Notes: a model not told the origin generated them from the sequence alone. 48,849 bases of DNA from Bacillota bacterium (GCA_023414985.1 JAEZLY010000141.1:1-48849), one strand, 5' to 3'. Shown: positions 1 to 8,527, numbered from the stretch's first letter. Program-made: numbers and translations.

Positions 1-287
1 ACGGAATGGATCTGTCTGCAGACATGTTAAAGCTGGGACACCATGGTTCCGCTTACAGCTCCTGTAGGGAATTCATAGAAGCAGTCGCCCCCTCCTATGC
101 GGTAATCAGTGTTGCTGAGGATAACGAGTATGGGCATCCTCATACCAGGACCCTCCGTACCATAGACCGGCAGAAGATTAAACTCTATCGTACCGATAAG
201 CAGGGCACCATCGTATTTCATACAGACGGCAAGACAATATCCGTCAACAAAGATAACTATATGCTGACTAAGAAGGATTTAGAATAA
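1..287 (+). CDS. ComEC/Rec2-like metallo-beta-lactamase-fold hydrolase, C-terminal part
   Basis: Only the last 95 or so codons are in the window; the frame is open to the left edge, so the gene starts outside. The visible part carries LKLGHHGS, the late metal-binding motif typical of the ComEC/Rec2 C-terminal metallo-beta-lactamase domain and of stand-alone ComEC-like hydrolases. It ends with the usual short beta-strand tail (TIVFHTDGKTISV). The next gene is a DUF3006 protein, and this pair is common in clostridia. The usual role would be extracellular or membrane-associated nuclease-like hydrolysis. Whether this is full ComEC or the short secreted form cannot be decided here. Confidence 0.8.
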   Translation, partial: GMDLSADMLKLGHHGSAYSSCREFIEAVAPSYAVISVAEDNEYGHPHTRTLRTIDRQKIKLYRTDKQGTIVFHTDGKTISVNKDNYMLTKKDLE

Positions 288-301
288 TTGGAGGTCTTCC
301 T

Positions 302-526
302 ATGACAAAATATACCATTGACCGATTTGAAGGCAATTATGCCATATGCGAATTGGAGGATCAAACGACTGTCTCGGTTCCGAAGTATAAGCTTCCCCTG
401 GACTGTAAAGAAGGTGACTGCCTTATCCGGGATGTAGACGGAATGTTTCAGCAGAATCCGGCAGAAAAATCCATGAAAGAAAAGAGAATTCGTGATAAAA
501 TGAATCGTATCTTCGAAAAAAAATGA
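302..526 (+). CDS. DUF3006 domain small protein
   Basis: A 74-residue protein starting with TKYTIDRFEGNYAICELED, which matches the DUF3006 pattern (an opening 'vDRfEg..Avle' and a small beta-barrel). It is highly charged with a lysine-rich C-terminus and no signal peptide. The ribosome binding site TTGGAGG lies just upstream of the ATG. It sits 14 bp behind the ComEC-like gene and is surely co-transcribed. DUF3006 proteins regularly accompany ComEC-like hydrolases, but their biochemical function is unknown. The last four bases overlap an in-frame ATG at 523 belonging to the next reading frame. Confidence 0.8.
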   Translation: MTKYTIDRFEGNYAICELEDQTTVSVPKYKLPLDCKEGDCLIRDVDGMFQQNPAEKSMKEKRIRDKMNRIFEKK

Positions 527-573
527 TCACGGACGAAGCAACACAGGTCCAGATACATAAGAAAGGAACTAAT

Positions 574-1068
574 ATGCAGGAAGTTGAGTATTTATATCCC
601 GAGGACAAAAATGAAATGTACCATTTATTAAAAGAACAATTAAAGGCATTGCTGGAGGGAGAAGCTCATGTTCTTCCTAATCTCAGCAATGCCTCCGCCT
701 TATTAAATCTCGCATTAAAGGATATCAACTGGGTCGGTTTTTACTTAATGAATAACGGCGAGCTGCTTCTGGGCCCTTTCCAGGGCAAACCGGCCTGCAT
801 ACATATCCCCGTTGGTAAGGGTGTCTGCGGTACTGCAGTTGCAGAGGCACAGACCCAGCTGATCAGGGATGTTCATGAATTCCCGGGACATATAGCCTGC
901 GACAGTGCTTCCCGTTCCGAAATCGTCATTCCCCTAACTTCGGAAGGCCGTATCGTAGGTGTACTGGACATTGACAGTCCGTTCCTCGGCCGTTTTGATG
1001 AAGCCGATCAAGCCGGTCTGGAAGCGTTTGCTTCAGTGCTTGAGAAGGGCTGCTGCTGGACACAGTAG
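574..1068 (+). CDS. Free methionine-(R)-sulfoxide reductase, GAF domain
   Basis: A 164-residue single GAF-domain protein of the fRMsr family (yeast YKG9, E. coli MsrC), which reduces free methionine-R-sulfoxide with thioredoxin. The family signatures are visible: INWVGFYL near the N-terminus and the three conserved cysteines in PACIHIP, KGVCGTA and HIACDSAS. I chose the ATG at 574 because GAAAGGA lies at the right distance before it and the length then fits the family. An upstream in-frame ATG at 523 overlaps the DUF3006 stop codon (ATGA) and would add 17 non-family residues. The gene is convergent with the next one, 1 bp away, and no clear terminator lies between them. Confidence 0.88.
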   Translation: MQEVEYLYPEDKNEMYHLLKEQLKALLEGEAHVLPNLSNASALLNLALKDINWVGFYLMNNGELLLGPFQGKPACIHIPVGKGVCGTAVAEAQTQLIRDVHEFPGHIACDSASRSEIVIPLTSEGRIVGVLDIDSPFLGRFDEADQAGLEAFASVLEKGCCWTQ

Positions 1069-1069
1069 C

Positions 1070-1564
1070 TTAAGAACAGGCTTCCTTGATTTTCTCCATG
1101 ACTTCTTCCGTATCTAAGCCTTCGCCGTCAATGATGATATGGGCATATTTTTCATATAAGGGGCATCGCTCCTCATATAAGGACTGTAGTGTCTGTCCTT
1201 CTCGAAATACCACGCCTCGCTGCTTAATGTTGCCGAGGCGTTTATTTATGGTCTCATAGCTTAAGCGGATATATACGACGGTCCCGATGGATCGCAGATG
1301 TTCCATTGCCGCAGCGCCATAGATGACGCTTCCGCCGGTTGCTATGACTGAATGCTCCGTCTGTATACTCTTATTTACCTGCTCCTCTATTGCGATCAGA
1401 CCTTCCAGACCGTCCCGCTCAATGATATCCTTAAGCAGGCATTGTTCCTGCTCTTGAATCAGCAAATCCGAATCGATAAAATGATACCCCAATACCTTGG
1501 CTAAAACAACTCCAACCGTGCTTTTCCCTGCACCCGGCATTCCGATCAATACAATATTCTTCAT
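1070..1564 (-). CDS. aroK: Shikimate kinase homologue
   Basis: A 164-residue P-loop kinase of normal shikimate kinase length. Walker A is GMPGAGKST, followed by the shikimate-site aspartate in FIDSD, a glycine pair in IATGGSV and the late ERCPLYEKYA motif that supplies the second substrate arginine. The family normally has GExxFRxxE after the first helix. Here that stretch reads DGLEGLIAIEEQ, so the arginine that contacts the shikimate carboxylate (Arg58 in E. coli numbering) is missing and the glycine triplet is reduced (TGGS). It may be a weak shikimate kinase, an enzyme for another small substrate, or a regulatory homologue. The gene is monocistronic with its own promoter and is not near other aro genes. 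Confidence 0.7.
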   Translation of the reverse strand: MKNIVLIGMPGAGKSTVGVVLAKVLGYHFIDSDLLIQEQEQCLLKDIIERDGLEGLIAIEEQVNKSIQTEHSVIATGGSVIYGAAAMEHLRSIGTVVYIRLSYETINKRLGNIKQRGVVFREGQTLQSLYEERCPLYEKYAHIIIDGEGLDTEEVMEKIKEACS

Positions 1565-1599
1565 TCCTATCTGTCCCTTCCTCGATGATGATTAATGAA

Positions 1600-1628
1600 A
1601 GTATAGCATGATATAGAAGAAAAGCAAG
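1600..1628 (-). promoter_or_regulatory. Promoter of the shikimate kinase homologue
   Basis: The minus strand reads TTGCTT, a 17-bp spacer and TATACT, with TG one base before the -10 (extended -10). The -35 lies inside an 8-bp perfect hairpin (AGCAAGCC/GGCTTGCT, 1624-1643, loop CTAC), so the hairpin cannot be in the mRNA and may be an operator. Confidence 0.5.
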
Positions 1629-1731
1629 CCCTACGGCTTGCTGTTATGATAACAGAATATCAAATTTCAGGGTTTTCTTCTCCCTGCTGCTGTGCTAGAA
1701 TAGAGTAAAATTTCAGATTGGAGTGATACCC

Positions 1732-2019
1732 ATGGCTCAATTATTAGAAGCCGCGATGGTGATAAGCTTTGGAATCTCCTGGCCTACCTCCATCCTTAAG
1801 TCCTACACCTCCCGCACAGCAAAGGGAAAAAGCATCATCTTTTTATGTTTTGTCCTGATCGGTTACCTGTTTGGAATCGCATCAAAATTCGTCACCGGTA
1901 ATCTGTCCTATGTAGTCGTATTCTATATCATAAATTTGGTTATGGTATTCCTGGACTTCTGTCTGTATTTCCGCAACAGGAAGCTGGATGACAGAAGAGA
2001 CGCAGGGGAAGCCGTGTAA
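1732..2019 (+). CDS. PQ-loop / SemiSWEET-like small membrane protein
   Basis: A 95-residue protein with three membrane segments (roughly residues 5-22, 38-58 and 63-83), the size of a SemiSWEET half-transporter. The first helix ends in SWPTSILKSYTSRTAKGKS, which resembles the PQ-loop pattern of a helix, then P, then S.RTA.G.S. The start is the ATG at 1732, with GGAG 8 bases upstream; a GTG at 1723 is in frame but overlaps that site. A possible extended -10 (TAGAAT with TG) is at 1696-1701. The stop abuts the galT stop from the opposite strand. Sugar transport is a plausible role given the gal genes, but the substrate is unknown. Confidence 0.65.
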   Translation: MAQLLEAAMVISFGISWPTSILKSYTSRTAKGKSIIFLCFVLIGYLFGIASKFVTGNLSYVVVFYIINLVMVFLDFCLYFRNRKLDDRRDAGEAV

Positions 2020-3621
2020 TTACACAGACCGCAGGAACCGGTCAAAGGCCTCCTGCCCCTTCTGGTTTCTTTTGTACACTCCCGCATGCGTAAGTACTTC
2101 CAGGAACACCTTTCCTATCTCTGTCTGCAGGACCTCACCGATATTCTCTTGGTTAAGCTCCGGGTAGGAGGGAAGGAAGCTTTCCGCCCAGTCCGCATGC
2201 TTAATCAGCTGCTCATTGGATCGGAGGTCTTTTCCATCCAGGATATATTCTTCAAGCAGGGACATCTCTGTCTTTAACCTTGCAGGAAGGATCGCAAGTC
2301 CCATGACCTCGATCAGTCCGATATTTTCTTTCTTGATATGATGCAGCTCCGCGTGAGGATGAAAGACACCCAAAGGGTGTTCCTCCGTTGTCAGGTTATT
2401 ACGCAGCACCAGATCCAGCTCATAGGCTCCGTCGCGCATTCTTGCAATGGGAGTAATCGTATTGTGCGGTTCCTCCCCGGTGAAGGCATGGATTCCCACA
2501 CTCACATCCGTATAATTACGCCAGGCAGTAAGGATTTTTCCACCCAGCTGTGCCAGGCGGTCAGTCTCTTTACTGCGAAGTCGGATCACTGACATAGGCC
2601 ACTGAAGGACTCCCGTCTGAATCTCCTCATAGCCGATTATTGTGATGAATCTTTCAACCGGAGCTTTCGCCATAGCGAATTCATAATTGCCCCCTTGAAA
2701 ATGGTCATGGCTAAGGATGGAGCCTCCGACAATCGGTAGGTCAGCATTGGAACCGAGAAAATAATGAGGAAATTGCGTTACAAAATCCAACAGCTTACGA
2801 AAGGCAGCCTGATCAATTCTCATGGGAATATGCTCCCGATTGAAGATAATGCAGTGCTCATTATAGTATACATATGGTGAATACTGAAATCCCCAGTCCT
2901 GCCCGCAGATCATAAGCGGTATGATCCGATGATTCTGTCTTGCCGGATGATCTATTCTTCCGGCATAGCCTACATTCTCAGCGCAAAGAAGACACTTCGG
3001 ATAACCGTTCTGCTTTGTATTCTTCGCAGCGGCAATTGCCTTCGGATCCTTCTCCGGCTTACTTAGATTGACCGTGATGTCCAGCTCACCGTATTCCGTA
3101 CTCGTGACCCAATGTAAGTCCTTCTTGATTCGATACCTTCGGATGTAATCGGTGTCCTGGCTGAAACGGTAATAATAATCCGTCGCTGCCTGCGGAGATT
3201 CTTGGTATAAATTACGAAACTTCCGGTTCAATACACTGGGCGGCGGAGTCAGGCAACCCATAATCCGAGTGTCAAATAAATCTCTGTATGTAATGCTGTT
3301 TTCCTTGATGAATCCCTGCTCATATGCAAAACCCAGCATTCCTGCCAGAATTTCTTCGAGTATCGGTTCATCAAAAGACGCTATCTGCTCCGGAGACTCT
3401 GAATAGCCCGATGTTGATGCCACCTCCGGAGATTCTGCCTTCTCTGTTGATGTTAATTCTTCAGGTGTCTCTATCTCTTCCTGTATTGCTTTCGGTCCTT
3501 CATATTCCTCCAGGCCGAACAGCTCCAGAAGCCGATTCACGGTATAAATCTTATCTTCAGGTTCTATTAATTCTGTATTCAGTGCGTATTGCACCAGCTT
3601 ATCTATCAGTTCGACTATCAT
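2020..3621 (-). CDS. galT: UDP-glucose-hexose-1-phosphate uridylyltransferase, Gram-positive type
   Basis: A 533-residue GalT of the class II family found in Firmicutes. It transfers UMP between UDP-glucose and galactose-1-phosphate in the cytoplasm. The family motifs GYPKCLLCAENVGYAGR, the histidine motif GGSILSHDHFQGG and the HPHAELHHIKKENIGLIEVM block are all present. It is longer than the usual 490-510 residues because residues 44-82 are a glutamate/serine/proline-rich stretch that looks like an unstructured insert. It is the last gene of the galK-galE-galT operon, 18 bp behind galE. Confidence 0.95.
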   Translation of the reverse strand: MIVELIDKLVQYALNTELIEPEDKIYTVNRLLELFGLEEYEGPKAIQEEIETPEELTSTEKAESPEVASTSGYSESPEQIASFDEPILEEILAGMLGFAYEQGFIKENSITYRDLFDTRIMGCLTPPPSVLNRKFRNLYQESPQAATDYYYRFSQDTDYIRRYRIKKDLHWVTSTEYGELDITVNLSKPEKDPKAIAAAKNTKQNGYPKCLLCAENVGYAGRIDHPARQNHRIIPLMICGQDWGFQYSPYVYYNEHCIIFNREHIPMRIDQAAFRKLLDFVTQFPHYFLGSNADLPIVGGSILSHDHFQGGNYEFAMAKAPVERFITIIGYEEIQTGVLQWPMSVIRLRSKETDRLAQLGGKILTAWRNYTDVSVGIHAFTGEEPHNTITPIARMRDGAYELDLVLRNNLTTEEHPLGVFHPHAELHHIKKENIGLIEVMGLAILPARLKTEMSLLEEYILDGKDLRSNEQLIKHADWAESFLPSYPELNQENIGEVLQTEIGKVFLEVLTHAGVYKRNQKGQEAFDRFLRSV

Positions 3622-3639
3622 GTCTGCTTCATGCCTTTC

Positions 3640-4635
3640 CTACTTCTGACTGCGATACCCCTGCGGATGATTCTTATGCCAGTTCCAGGCCGAGTTAATA
3701 ATCTTCTCAAGCTCTGCATGCTCCGGCTTCCAGCCAAGAATCCTCTGTGCTTTATCGCTGGAGGCGATCAGTTTTGCAGGATCACCAGCACGCTTTGGGG
3801 CTACAACCGCATTGATTGGATGATTTGTAACCTTTCTGGCAGCCTCAATCACTTCCTTTACCGTGAAGCCCACTCCATTACCAAGGTTAAAGATATCGCT
3901 TTCTCCACCCCTCCTTAGATACTCCACCGCAAGAATATGAGCCTGGGCTAAATCTGTTACATGGATATAATCCCGGACACAGGTTCCGTCTTTGGTATCA
4001 TAATCCTCGCCGAAGATACTGATCGCATCCCGCTGACCGCCTGGAACCTGTAAGATCAGTGGAATCAGGTGGGATTCAGGGCTATGTGCCTCCCCGATCT
4101 TGCCGCTTTCATGAGCTCCGCAGGCATTGAAATAACGTAAGGATACGTAACGAAGACCATGCGCCAGCCCTGTCCAGTGGAACATCCTCTCCATGGACAG
4201 CTTCGTCTCTCCGTAGGTGTTGGTAGGCATTGTTCGATCTGTCTCCAGAATCGGTATTCTCTCCGGCTCGCCATAGGTTGCTGCTGTCGAAGAGAAGACA
4301 ATCTTATCCAGACCGTGGGCAACCATGGCTTCCAGCAGCACCTTCGTACCGCATAGGTTATTGTCGTAATATTTCAAAGGATTGGTCATGCTTTCTCCCA
4401 CCAGGGAGTTCGCAGCAAAATGAATGACAGCCTCTATCTTCTCTTTTTCAAACACACTGTCAAGAAAGCTCCTGTTGCGGATATCTCCCTGATAAAAGCG
4501 TGCCTTCGGGTGTACCGCCTCTTTGTAACCGGTTTCGAGATTGTCAATGATTACAACCTCTTCTCCTCTTTCAATGAGTTCATATACCGTATGAGAGCCG
4601 ATATAACCGGCACCTCCTAATACCAATACAGCCAT
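3640..4635 (-). CDS. galE: UDP-glucose 4-epimerase
   Basis: A 331-residue short-chain dehydrogenase/reductase that interconverts UDP-galactose and UDP-glucose with bound NAD. The N-terminal Rossmann motif is GGAGYIGSHT. The catalytic triad is visible as Ser in FSSTAATYG and Tyr/Lys in YGETK. SLRYFNACGAH and GTCVRDYIHVTDLA are GalE hallmarks, and the length is typical. It lies 26 bp behind galK and 18 bp ahead of galT, so the three genes form a Leloir operon in pathway-compatible order. Confidence 0.97.
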   Translation of the reverse strand: MAVLVLGGAGYIGSHTVYELIERGEEVVIIDNLETGYKEAVHPKARFYQGDIRNRSFLDSVFEKEKIEAVIHFAANSLVGESMTNPLKYYDNNLCGTKVLLEAMVAHGLDKIVFSSTAATYGEPERIPILETDRTMPTNTYGETKLSMERMFHWTGLAHGLRYVSLRYFNACGAHESGKIGEAHSPESHLIPLILQVPGGQRDAISIFGEDYDTKDGTCVRDYIHVTDLAQAHILAVEYLRRGGESDIFNLGNGVGFTVKEVIEAARKVTNHPINAVVAPKRAGDPAKLIASSDKAQRILGWKPEHAELEKIINSAWNWHKNHPQGYRSQK

Positions 4636-4661
4636 TCTTCCATCCCTTTCTTACAGATTAA

Positions 4662-5825
4662 TTATAATTGTACCGGACCATCTCCGACTTCAACCACATA
4701 GAATGCTGCCGGATAACCGATCCTCTCTTCGTATTCCTTACCGACATTTCTGATAAATGCATCTACAAAAGCTTCCTTCACGATACTGACAGCACATCCG
4801 CCGAAGCCGGCACCGGTCATTCTCGCACCGTAGACCCCTTCCTGCTTTAGGGCAGCTGCCACGATGGTATCCAGCTCTATACCGGTAACTTCATAATCCT
4901 CTTTCAGTGATGTATGGGAAGCAATCATCAGCTGTCCGAAGTAATTCAGATCATTGTTCTTCAATGCCTCTACTGCCTTAATGGTTCTTTGATTCTCATA
5001 TACCGCATGCTTTGCACGCTTCCTTTGTACAGGATTTTTGATTACCTCCTGATTCGCGTCAAACTGCTCTTCTGATAATTCGCCCAGGGCTTTGATCGGA
5101 AGTACCTTCTGAAGCTCTGCCAGGGCTGCTTCGCATTCGCTTCTTCGTTCATTGTATTTGGAATCACCCAGCCCACGGACTTTATTTGTATTCATGATGA
5201 CTATCTTCGCAGATCCAAGCTCCAACGGAGCATACTCGAAGGAAAGATTGGCAGTATCCAGAAAGATGGCATGATTTTTCTTCCCCATGGCAATAGCGAA
5301 CTGATCCATGATACCGCAGTTCATCCCGTTAAAATTGTTCTCGGAATACTGACCGATCAGTGCCAGTTCCGTATTCGTAACGGTAAGCCCGAATAAATCC
5401 TTTACAAGAAAGCCGGTTAATACCTCTATGGATGCGGAGGAGGATAAGCCGGAGCCATTCGGGATGTTCCCGTAATAAAGGATATCCAACCCCAGATCAA
5501 TGGAGAAGCCCTTCTTTTGTAATGCCCAGAGTACACCCTTCGGGTAATTGGTCCATTGCGCTTCTTTTTTATATTCCAGCTGATCGACAGAGGCTTCCAA
5601 TATACCAAGTGCCTCAAAGTTCATGGAGTAAAACCGTAGCTTATGATCCGTCCTCTTTCTCGCCACGGCGTATGTTCCGATTGTCAATGCACAGGGGAAA
5701 ACATGTCCTCCGTTATAATCCGTATGCTCGCCGATCAGATTGACCCTTCCAGGTACAAAGTATACCCGGCAGTCCCCTCCCTCTCCGAACATCATCTCAA
5801 ACTTTTGGAGTAGTTCCTTCTTCAT
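4662..5825 (-). CDS. galK: Galactokinase
   Basis: A 387-residue GHMP kinase that phosphorylates alpha-D-galactose at C1 with ATP. The galactokinase signature GRVNLIGEHTDYNGGHVFPCAL opens the protein. The ATP loop is NGSGLSSSAS and the catalytic aspartate is in NCGIMDQFAIAMG. GARMTGAGFGGCAVS forms the C-terminal GHMP motif. AAAGGAGAAGG precedes the ATG. It is the first gene of the galKET operon, with a strong promoter at 5891-5919 and possible operators between that promoter and the start. Confidence 0.97.
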   Translation of the reverse strand: MKKELLQKFEMMFGEGGDCRVYFVPGRVNLIGEHTDYNGGHVFPCALTIGTYAVARKRTDHKLRFYSMNFEALGILEASVDQLEYKKEAQWTNYPKGVLWALQKKGFSIDLGLDILYYGNIPNGSGLSSSASIEVLTGFLVKDLFGLTVTNTELALIGQYSENNFNGMNCGIMDQFAIAMGKKNHAIFLDTANLSFEYAPLELGSAKIVIMNTNKVRGLGDSKYNERRSECEAALAELQKVLPIKALGELSEEQFDANQEVIKNPVQRKRAKHAVYENQRTIKAVEALKNNDLNYFGQLMIASHTSLKEDYEVTGIELDTIVAAALKQEGVYGARMTGAGFGGCAVSIVKEAFVDAFIRNVGKEYEERIGYPAAFYVVEVGDGPVQL

Positions 5826-5890
5826 AGCCTTCTCCTTTCATTTATTTCAATATTTCTGTTATATTACATAATTTCTGTTTGTTTGAATAT

Positions 5891-5919
5891 ATCATACTCC
5901 CCTTACTTTGGTTTGTAAA
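5891..5919 (-). promoter_or_regulatory. galK operon promoter
   Basis: The minus strand reads TTTACA, a 17-bp spacer and TATGAT. Downstream in the leader are an imperfect palindrome TGTTATATTACA (5857-5868) and two direct copies of ATTTCTGTT (5852-5860 and 5871-5879, 19 bp apart). These are candidate binding sites for a gal repressor such as the neighbouring ArsR-like protein; the pairing is an inference. Confidence 0.6.
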
Positions 5920-5936
5920 GTGGTTTTTAGAGGATC

Positions 5937-6860
5937 CTATGAAAATATAAGTTTCATTATAATGCCCTGAGGATAATCTCCGAAGCTTTCACCAAAGAGG
6001 TTAAAACCCCCTATATGAACAGCATCCTCTTTCATTCCAATTCTCACTGAGATATAGTCCCGATCAGCAAGCCGGAATTCCTGTAGTCCTTTCGAAACCG
6101 TCTTCTCATTCTCCAAAAAGCATCCATGTTCCATAATAGCCCAGGTCTTAAGCATCCCGAACTGTGTATTCTTATCCGGCCACCAGTCGGGATTGAGCTT
6201 TCCCCGCCTTCCCCCGAAATCGCTTGGGCTGTTCCAGGTTCCGACCTCTATCCCATTCACCCAGAGGGTGATATCCGAGGGATAATCCAGGTTATATTCA
6301 TGATCCTCGGAGCACAGCTCCATGGACAGCTCCATTCTGTGCAGCTGTTTCCCGGGCAGAAAATTGGTCGGAAACCGATACTCGATATAGCCGTTTCCTA
6401 TCCAGATCAGCTGTGCTTCTGTACGCTCCGGCAGATAAAAGCAGCGCGGATCATCCTCCGCTCCGATGGGGCCTTTCGCGCTTGCCATTCCGCAGGTGGG
6501 TTCTATTCTGTAATCCACAAAACTGCCGATGGGCATCTTTATGATTTCTTCGTCCTGCTCCAGATTTTTGGTTGTATTCATCTCAACATAGATATGATCC
6601 AGGACGATACGACAAAGCTTCATTGAACCACGGATTCCGGGCTGAAGAGAAGTCTTGATCATGCCCGCTTCTTCCAATACCTTCACATGTGCCGCAGAGG
6701 AGGAAGCCGGGATATTCAGATACTCGGCAATCTCATTTACATTCAGATCCTGATAACGCAGCAGCCGCAGTATCTCTATCCTGGTCTCTGAGGCCAAAGC
6801 CTTTGCCACATTGGCGAGGTGCCCTATATCATCCAAATTCATCTTAATGGTTTGTATCAT
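5937..6860 (-). CDS. ArsR-type winged-helix regulator with long C-terminal domain
   Basis: A 307-residue protein. Residues 1-95 form an ArsR-like winged helix: ALASETRIEILRLL, then the NVNEIAEYLNIPASSSAAHV recognition region and a wing. No metal-binding cysteine pair of the classical ArsR type is visible. The remaining 200 residues are rich in aromatic and beta-strand-like segments (FRLADRDYISVRIG, GFNLFGESFGDYPQG), as expected of a sugar- or ligand-binding beta-sandwich, but I cannot name the family. The start is the ATG at 6860 with GGGGAG before it; an upstream in-frame extension would run into the Lrp gene. It lies directly upstream of galK on the same strand, which suggests control of galactose use. 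Confidence 0.75.
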   Translation of the reverse strand: MIQTIKMNLDDIGHLANVAKALASETRIEILRLLRYQDLNVNEIAEYLNIPASSSAAHVKVLEEAGMIKTSLQPGIRGSMKLCRIVLDHIYVEMNTTKNLEQDEEIIKMPIGSFVDYRIEPTCGMASAKGPIGAEDDPRCFYLPERTEAQLIWIGNGYIEYRFPTNFLPGKQLHRMELSMELCSEDHEYNLDYPSDITLWVNGIEVGTWNSPSDFGGRRGKLNPDWWPDKNTQFGMLKTWAIMEHGCFLENEKTVSKGLQEFRLADRDYISVRIGMKEDAVHIGGFNLFGESFGDYPQGIIMKLIFS

Positions 6861-6883
6861 GCTTCTCCCCTTCATCCCTATCC

Positions 6884-7327
6884 CTACTCTTCGCCAAATA
6901 TCTGGATTCCCCTGTGTTCCACAGCCGTAGAGAATACGATTTGCGTACTGGTCTTCCCGAATTTCTGTACCTCGCCGATAAAGGCATCCAAATCCATCGT
7001 ACTTTGAAAGCACACCTTGATCAGCATGGAATAAGTTCCGGTGACGCAATTACACTCCATGACATTCGGACAGGCTTTGATAAAGGGATAAAACTCCGGT
7101 TTCTGGGATGGAGCAACCTCCAGATTAATAAAGGCAGTGATATGATGCCCCAGCTTCAGCCAATCGATGTCCGTATGATACCCTTTGATAATGCCCTGTT
7201 TTTCCAGGCGTGCAATTCTTGCTGCAACCGCCGGAGAGGACAGGAATACCTTCTCAGCCAGAAGCTTTAACGGTACGCGCGCATTTTCCTGAAGCATAAT
7301 TAATAGTTGTTTATCTATATGATCCAT
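6884..7327 (-). CDS. Lrp/AsnC family transcriptional regulator
   Basis: A 147-residue protein with the N-terminal helix-turn-helix of the Lrp/AsnC family (DHIDKQLLIMLQENARV, then LAEKVFLSSPAVAARIARLE). The C-terminal RAM effector domain (CNCVTGTYSMLIKVCFQSTMDLDAFI) matches the usual GxxD/Y..l.v pattern. Full family length. It is followed after 23 bp by the ArsR-like gene, so the two regulators are probably co-transcribed. Members usually sense amino acids; the ligand here is unknown. Confidence 0.9.
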   Translation of the reverse strand: MDHIDKQLLIMLQENARVPLKLLAEKVFLSSPAVAARIARLEKQGIIKGYHTDIDWLKLGHHITAFINLEVAPSQKPEFYPFIKACPNVMECNCVTGTYSMLIKVCFQSTMDLDAFIGEVQKFGKTSTQIVFSTAVEHRGIQIFGEE

Positions 7328-7390
7328 CCGAGCCCCCCCACTTTACTGTTCATAATTCATACCTGACCAACAAAAATATCGGCTTACCTC

Positions 7391-7419
7391 ATTCTATACC
7401 CATAGATTGCTATTTTCAA
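7391..7419 (-). promoter_or_regulatory. Promoter of the lrp-arsR regulator pair
   Basis: The minus strand reads TTGAAA, a 17-bp spacer and TAGAAT, located 64 bp upstream of the Lrp start and just after the apbE stop codon. Confidence 0.5.
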
Positions 7420-7429
7420 GTGGTTATTC

Positions 7430-8527
7430 CTAATCCGCAGTACTATCATCGTTCTTCAGAAATGCTTCAAAACCGCTGCTGAATTTCATTGATCCATCCG
7501 CGTAAACCCAAAGAGCTTCCGTACCTGGCAGACTCTCGATCAGCTTTAACCCTTCCTCGTAAGGCAGATTGAATATCGCAGTGGAGAGCGCATCCGCCAA
7601 ACCTGAATCCTCTGTAATAATCGAAACTGCTCGATAATACGTCGCCGGCATCAAGGTAACAGGATCTATAATATGATGGTACCTTTTGCCGTCAACTGTA
7701 TAATATCTTTCATAATCGCCGCTGGAAACCAGAGAGAGATTGGTCAGCTCCAGAACATCCAGATAAGGCTCATCACTTTCCAAATCCGGGTTCTGAATCC
7801 CTACATTCCACGCAGAACCTGCTACAACCTCAGAGCTCCCTGTTGCTGTATGGATTCCAGGTCCTCTGCTTCCGATGGCACGGACATTTCCCCCGACACT
7901 GAGCAATGCGTTAGAGTAACCGTCTGCTAAAGCCTGCTTTGCAACCCGTTCGGTTGCATAACCCTTGGCAATTGCTCCGACATCAAGCCTCATCTCGGGA
8001 TCCGTCAGATAGACCGTGGATGCCTTCTCATCAATCATCATTTGATTAAGATCTGTATGCTTACTCTTTTCCTGCAGCACCTCCATCGGCGGAAGCTTAG
8101 CCTGATCCGGATCACTAATTCCTGCTTCACGGTAATCATGCCATACGGACAGGACGGAGCCGAAGGCTATATTAACTTTACCCTCCGATAAGGTATAGGC
8201 CTCTTTGGCGAACTTAAGCAGATCAATAATCTTCTGGTCCACCTTGACCGGAGCAACCCCGGCGTTATCATTAATGGTCTTAATATTATTAATTCCCTTG
8301 TAATCGTTATATATATCATAAAGCTCATGATAAACCTGCAAATTATCATGAACAGACTGAGCAAATTCAGAAAACTCCTCTTCACTGTCGGCATAGCCGA
8401 TAATGGTAGTAACCGTATCAAACAGCTCTAAAAACTGAGCCTGGTAGCGCTCCGGTTCCTTTTTACCGCAAGCGGTCAGATTAAATAGCATAACGAAAAG
8501 TAATAAAACCGTGATCATTCTTTTCAA
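7430..8527 (-). CDS. apbE: FAD:protein FMN transferase lipoprotein (ApbE family, FmnB role)
   Basis: A 365-residue ApbE protein with a lipoprotein signal (MLFNLTACGKK), so it acts outside the membrane. ApbE enzymes transfer FMN from FAD to Ser/Thr of extracytoplasmic flavoproteins. Family motifs are present: FDTVTTI near the N-terminus, KGYATERVA, LLSVGGNVRAIGSR and SSGDYERYYTVDGKRYHHIIDP. The start is TTG at 8527, with GAGGTG five bases upstream; the ATG three codons later is too far from that site. It is the last gene of the ndh2-dmkB-dmkA-pplA-apbE group, and its likely substrate is the neighbouring PplA-like lipoprotein. In Listeria this enzyme is called FmnB. Confidence 0.92.
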   Translation of the reverse strand: MKRMITVLLLFVMLFNLTACGKKEPERYQAQFLELFDTVTTIIGYADSEEEFSEFAQSVHDNLQVYHELYDIYNDYKGINNIKTINDNAGVAPVKVDQKIIDLLKFAKEAYTLSEGKVNIAFGSVLSVWHDYREAGISDPDQAKLPPMEVLQEKSKHTDLNQMMIDEKASTVYLTDPEMRLDVGAIAKGYATERVAKQALADGYSNALLSVGGNVRAIGSRGPGIHTATGSSEVVAGSAWNVGIQNPDLESDEPYLDVLELTNLSLVSSGDYERYYTVDGKRYHHIIDPVTLMPATYYRAVSIITEDSGLADALSTAIFNLPYEEGLKLIESLPGTEALWVYADGSMKFSSGFEAFLKNDDSTAD

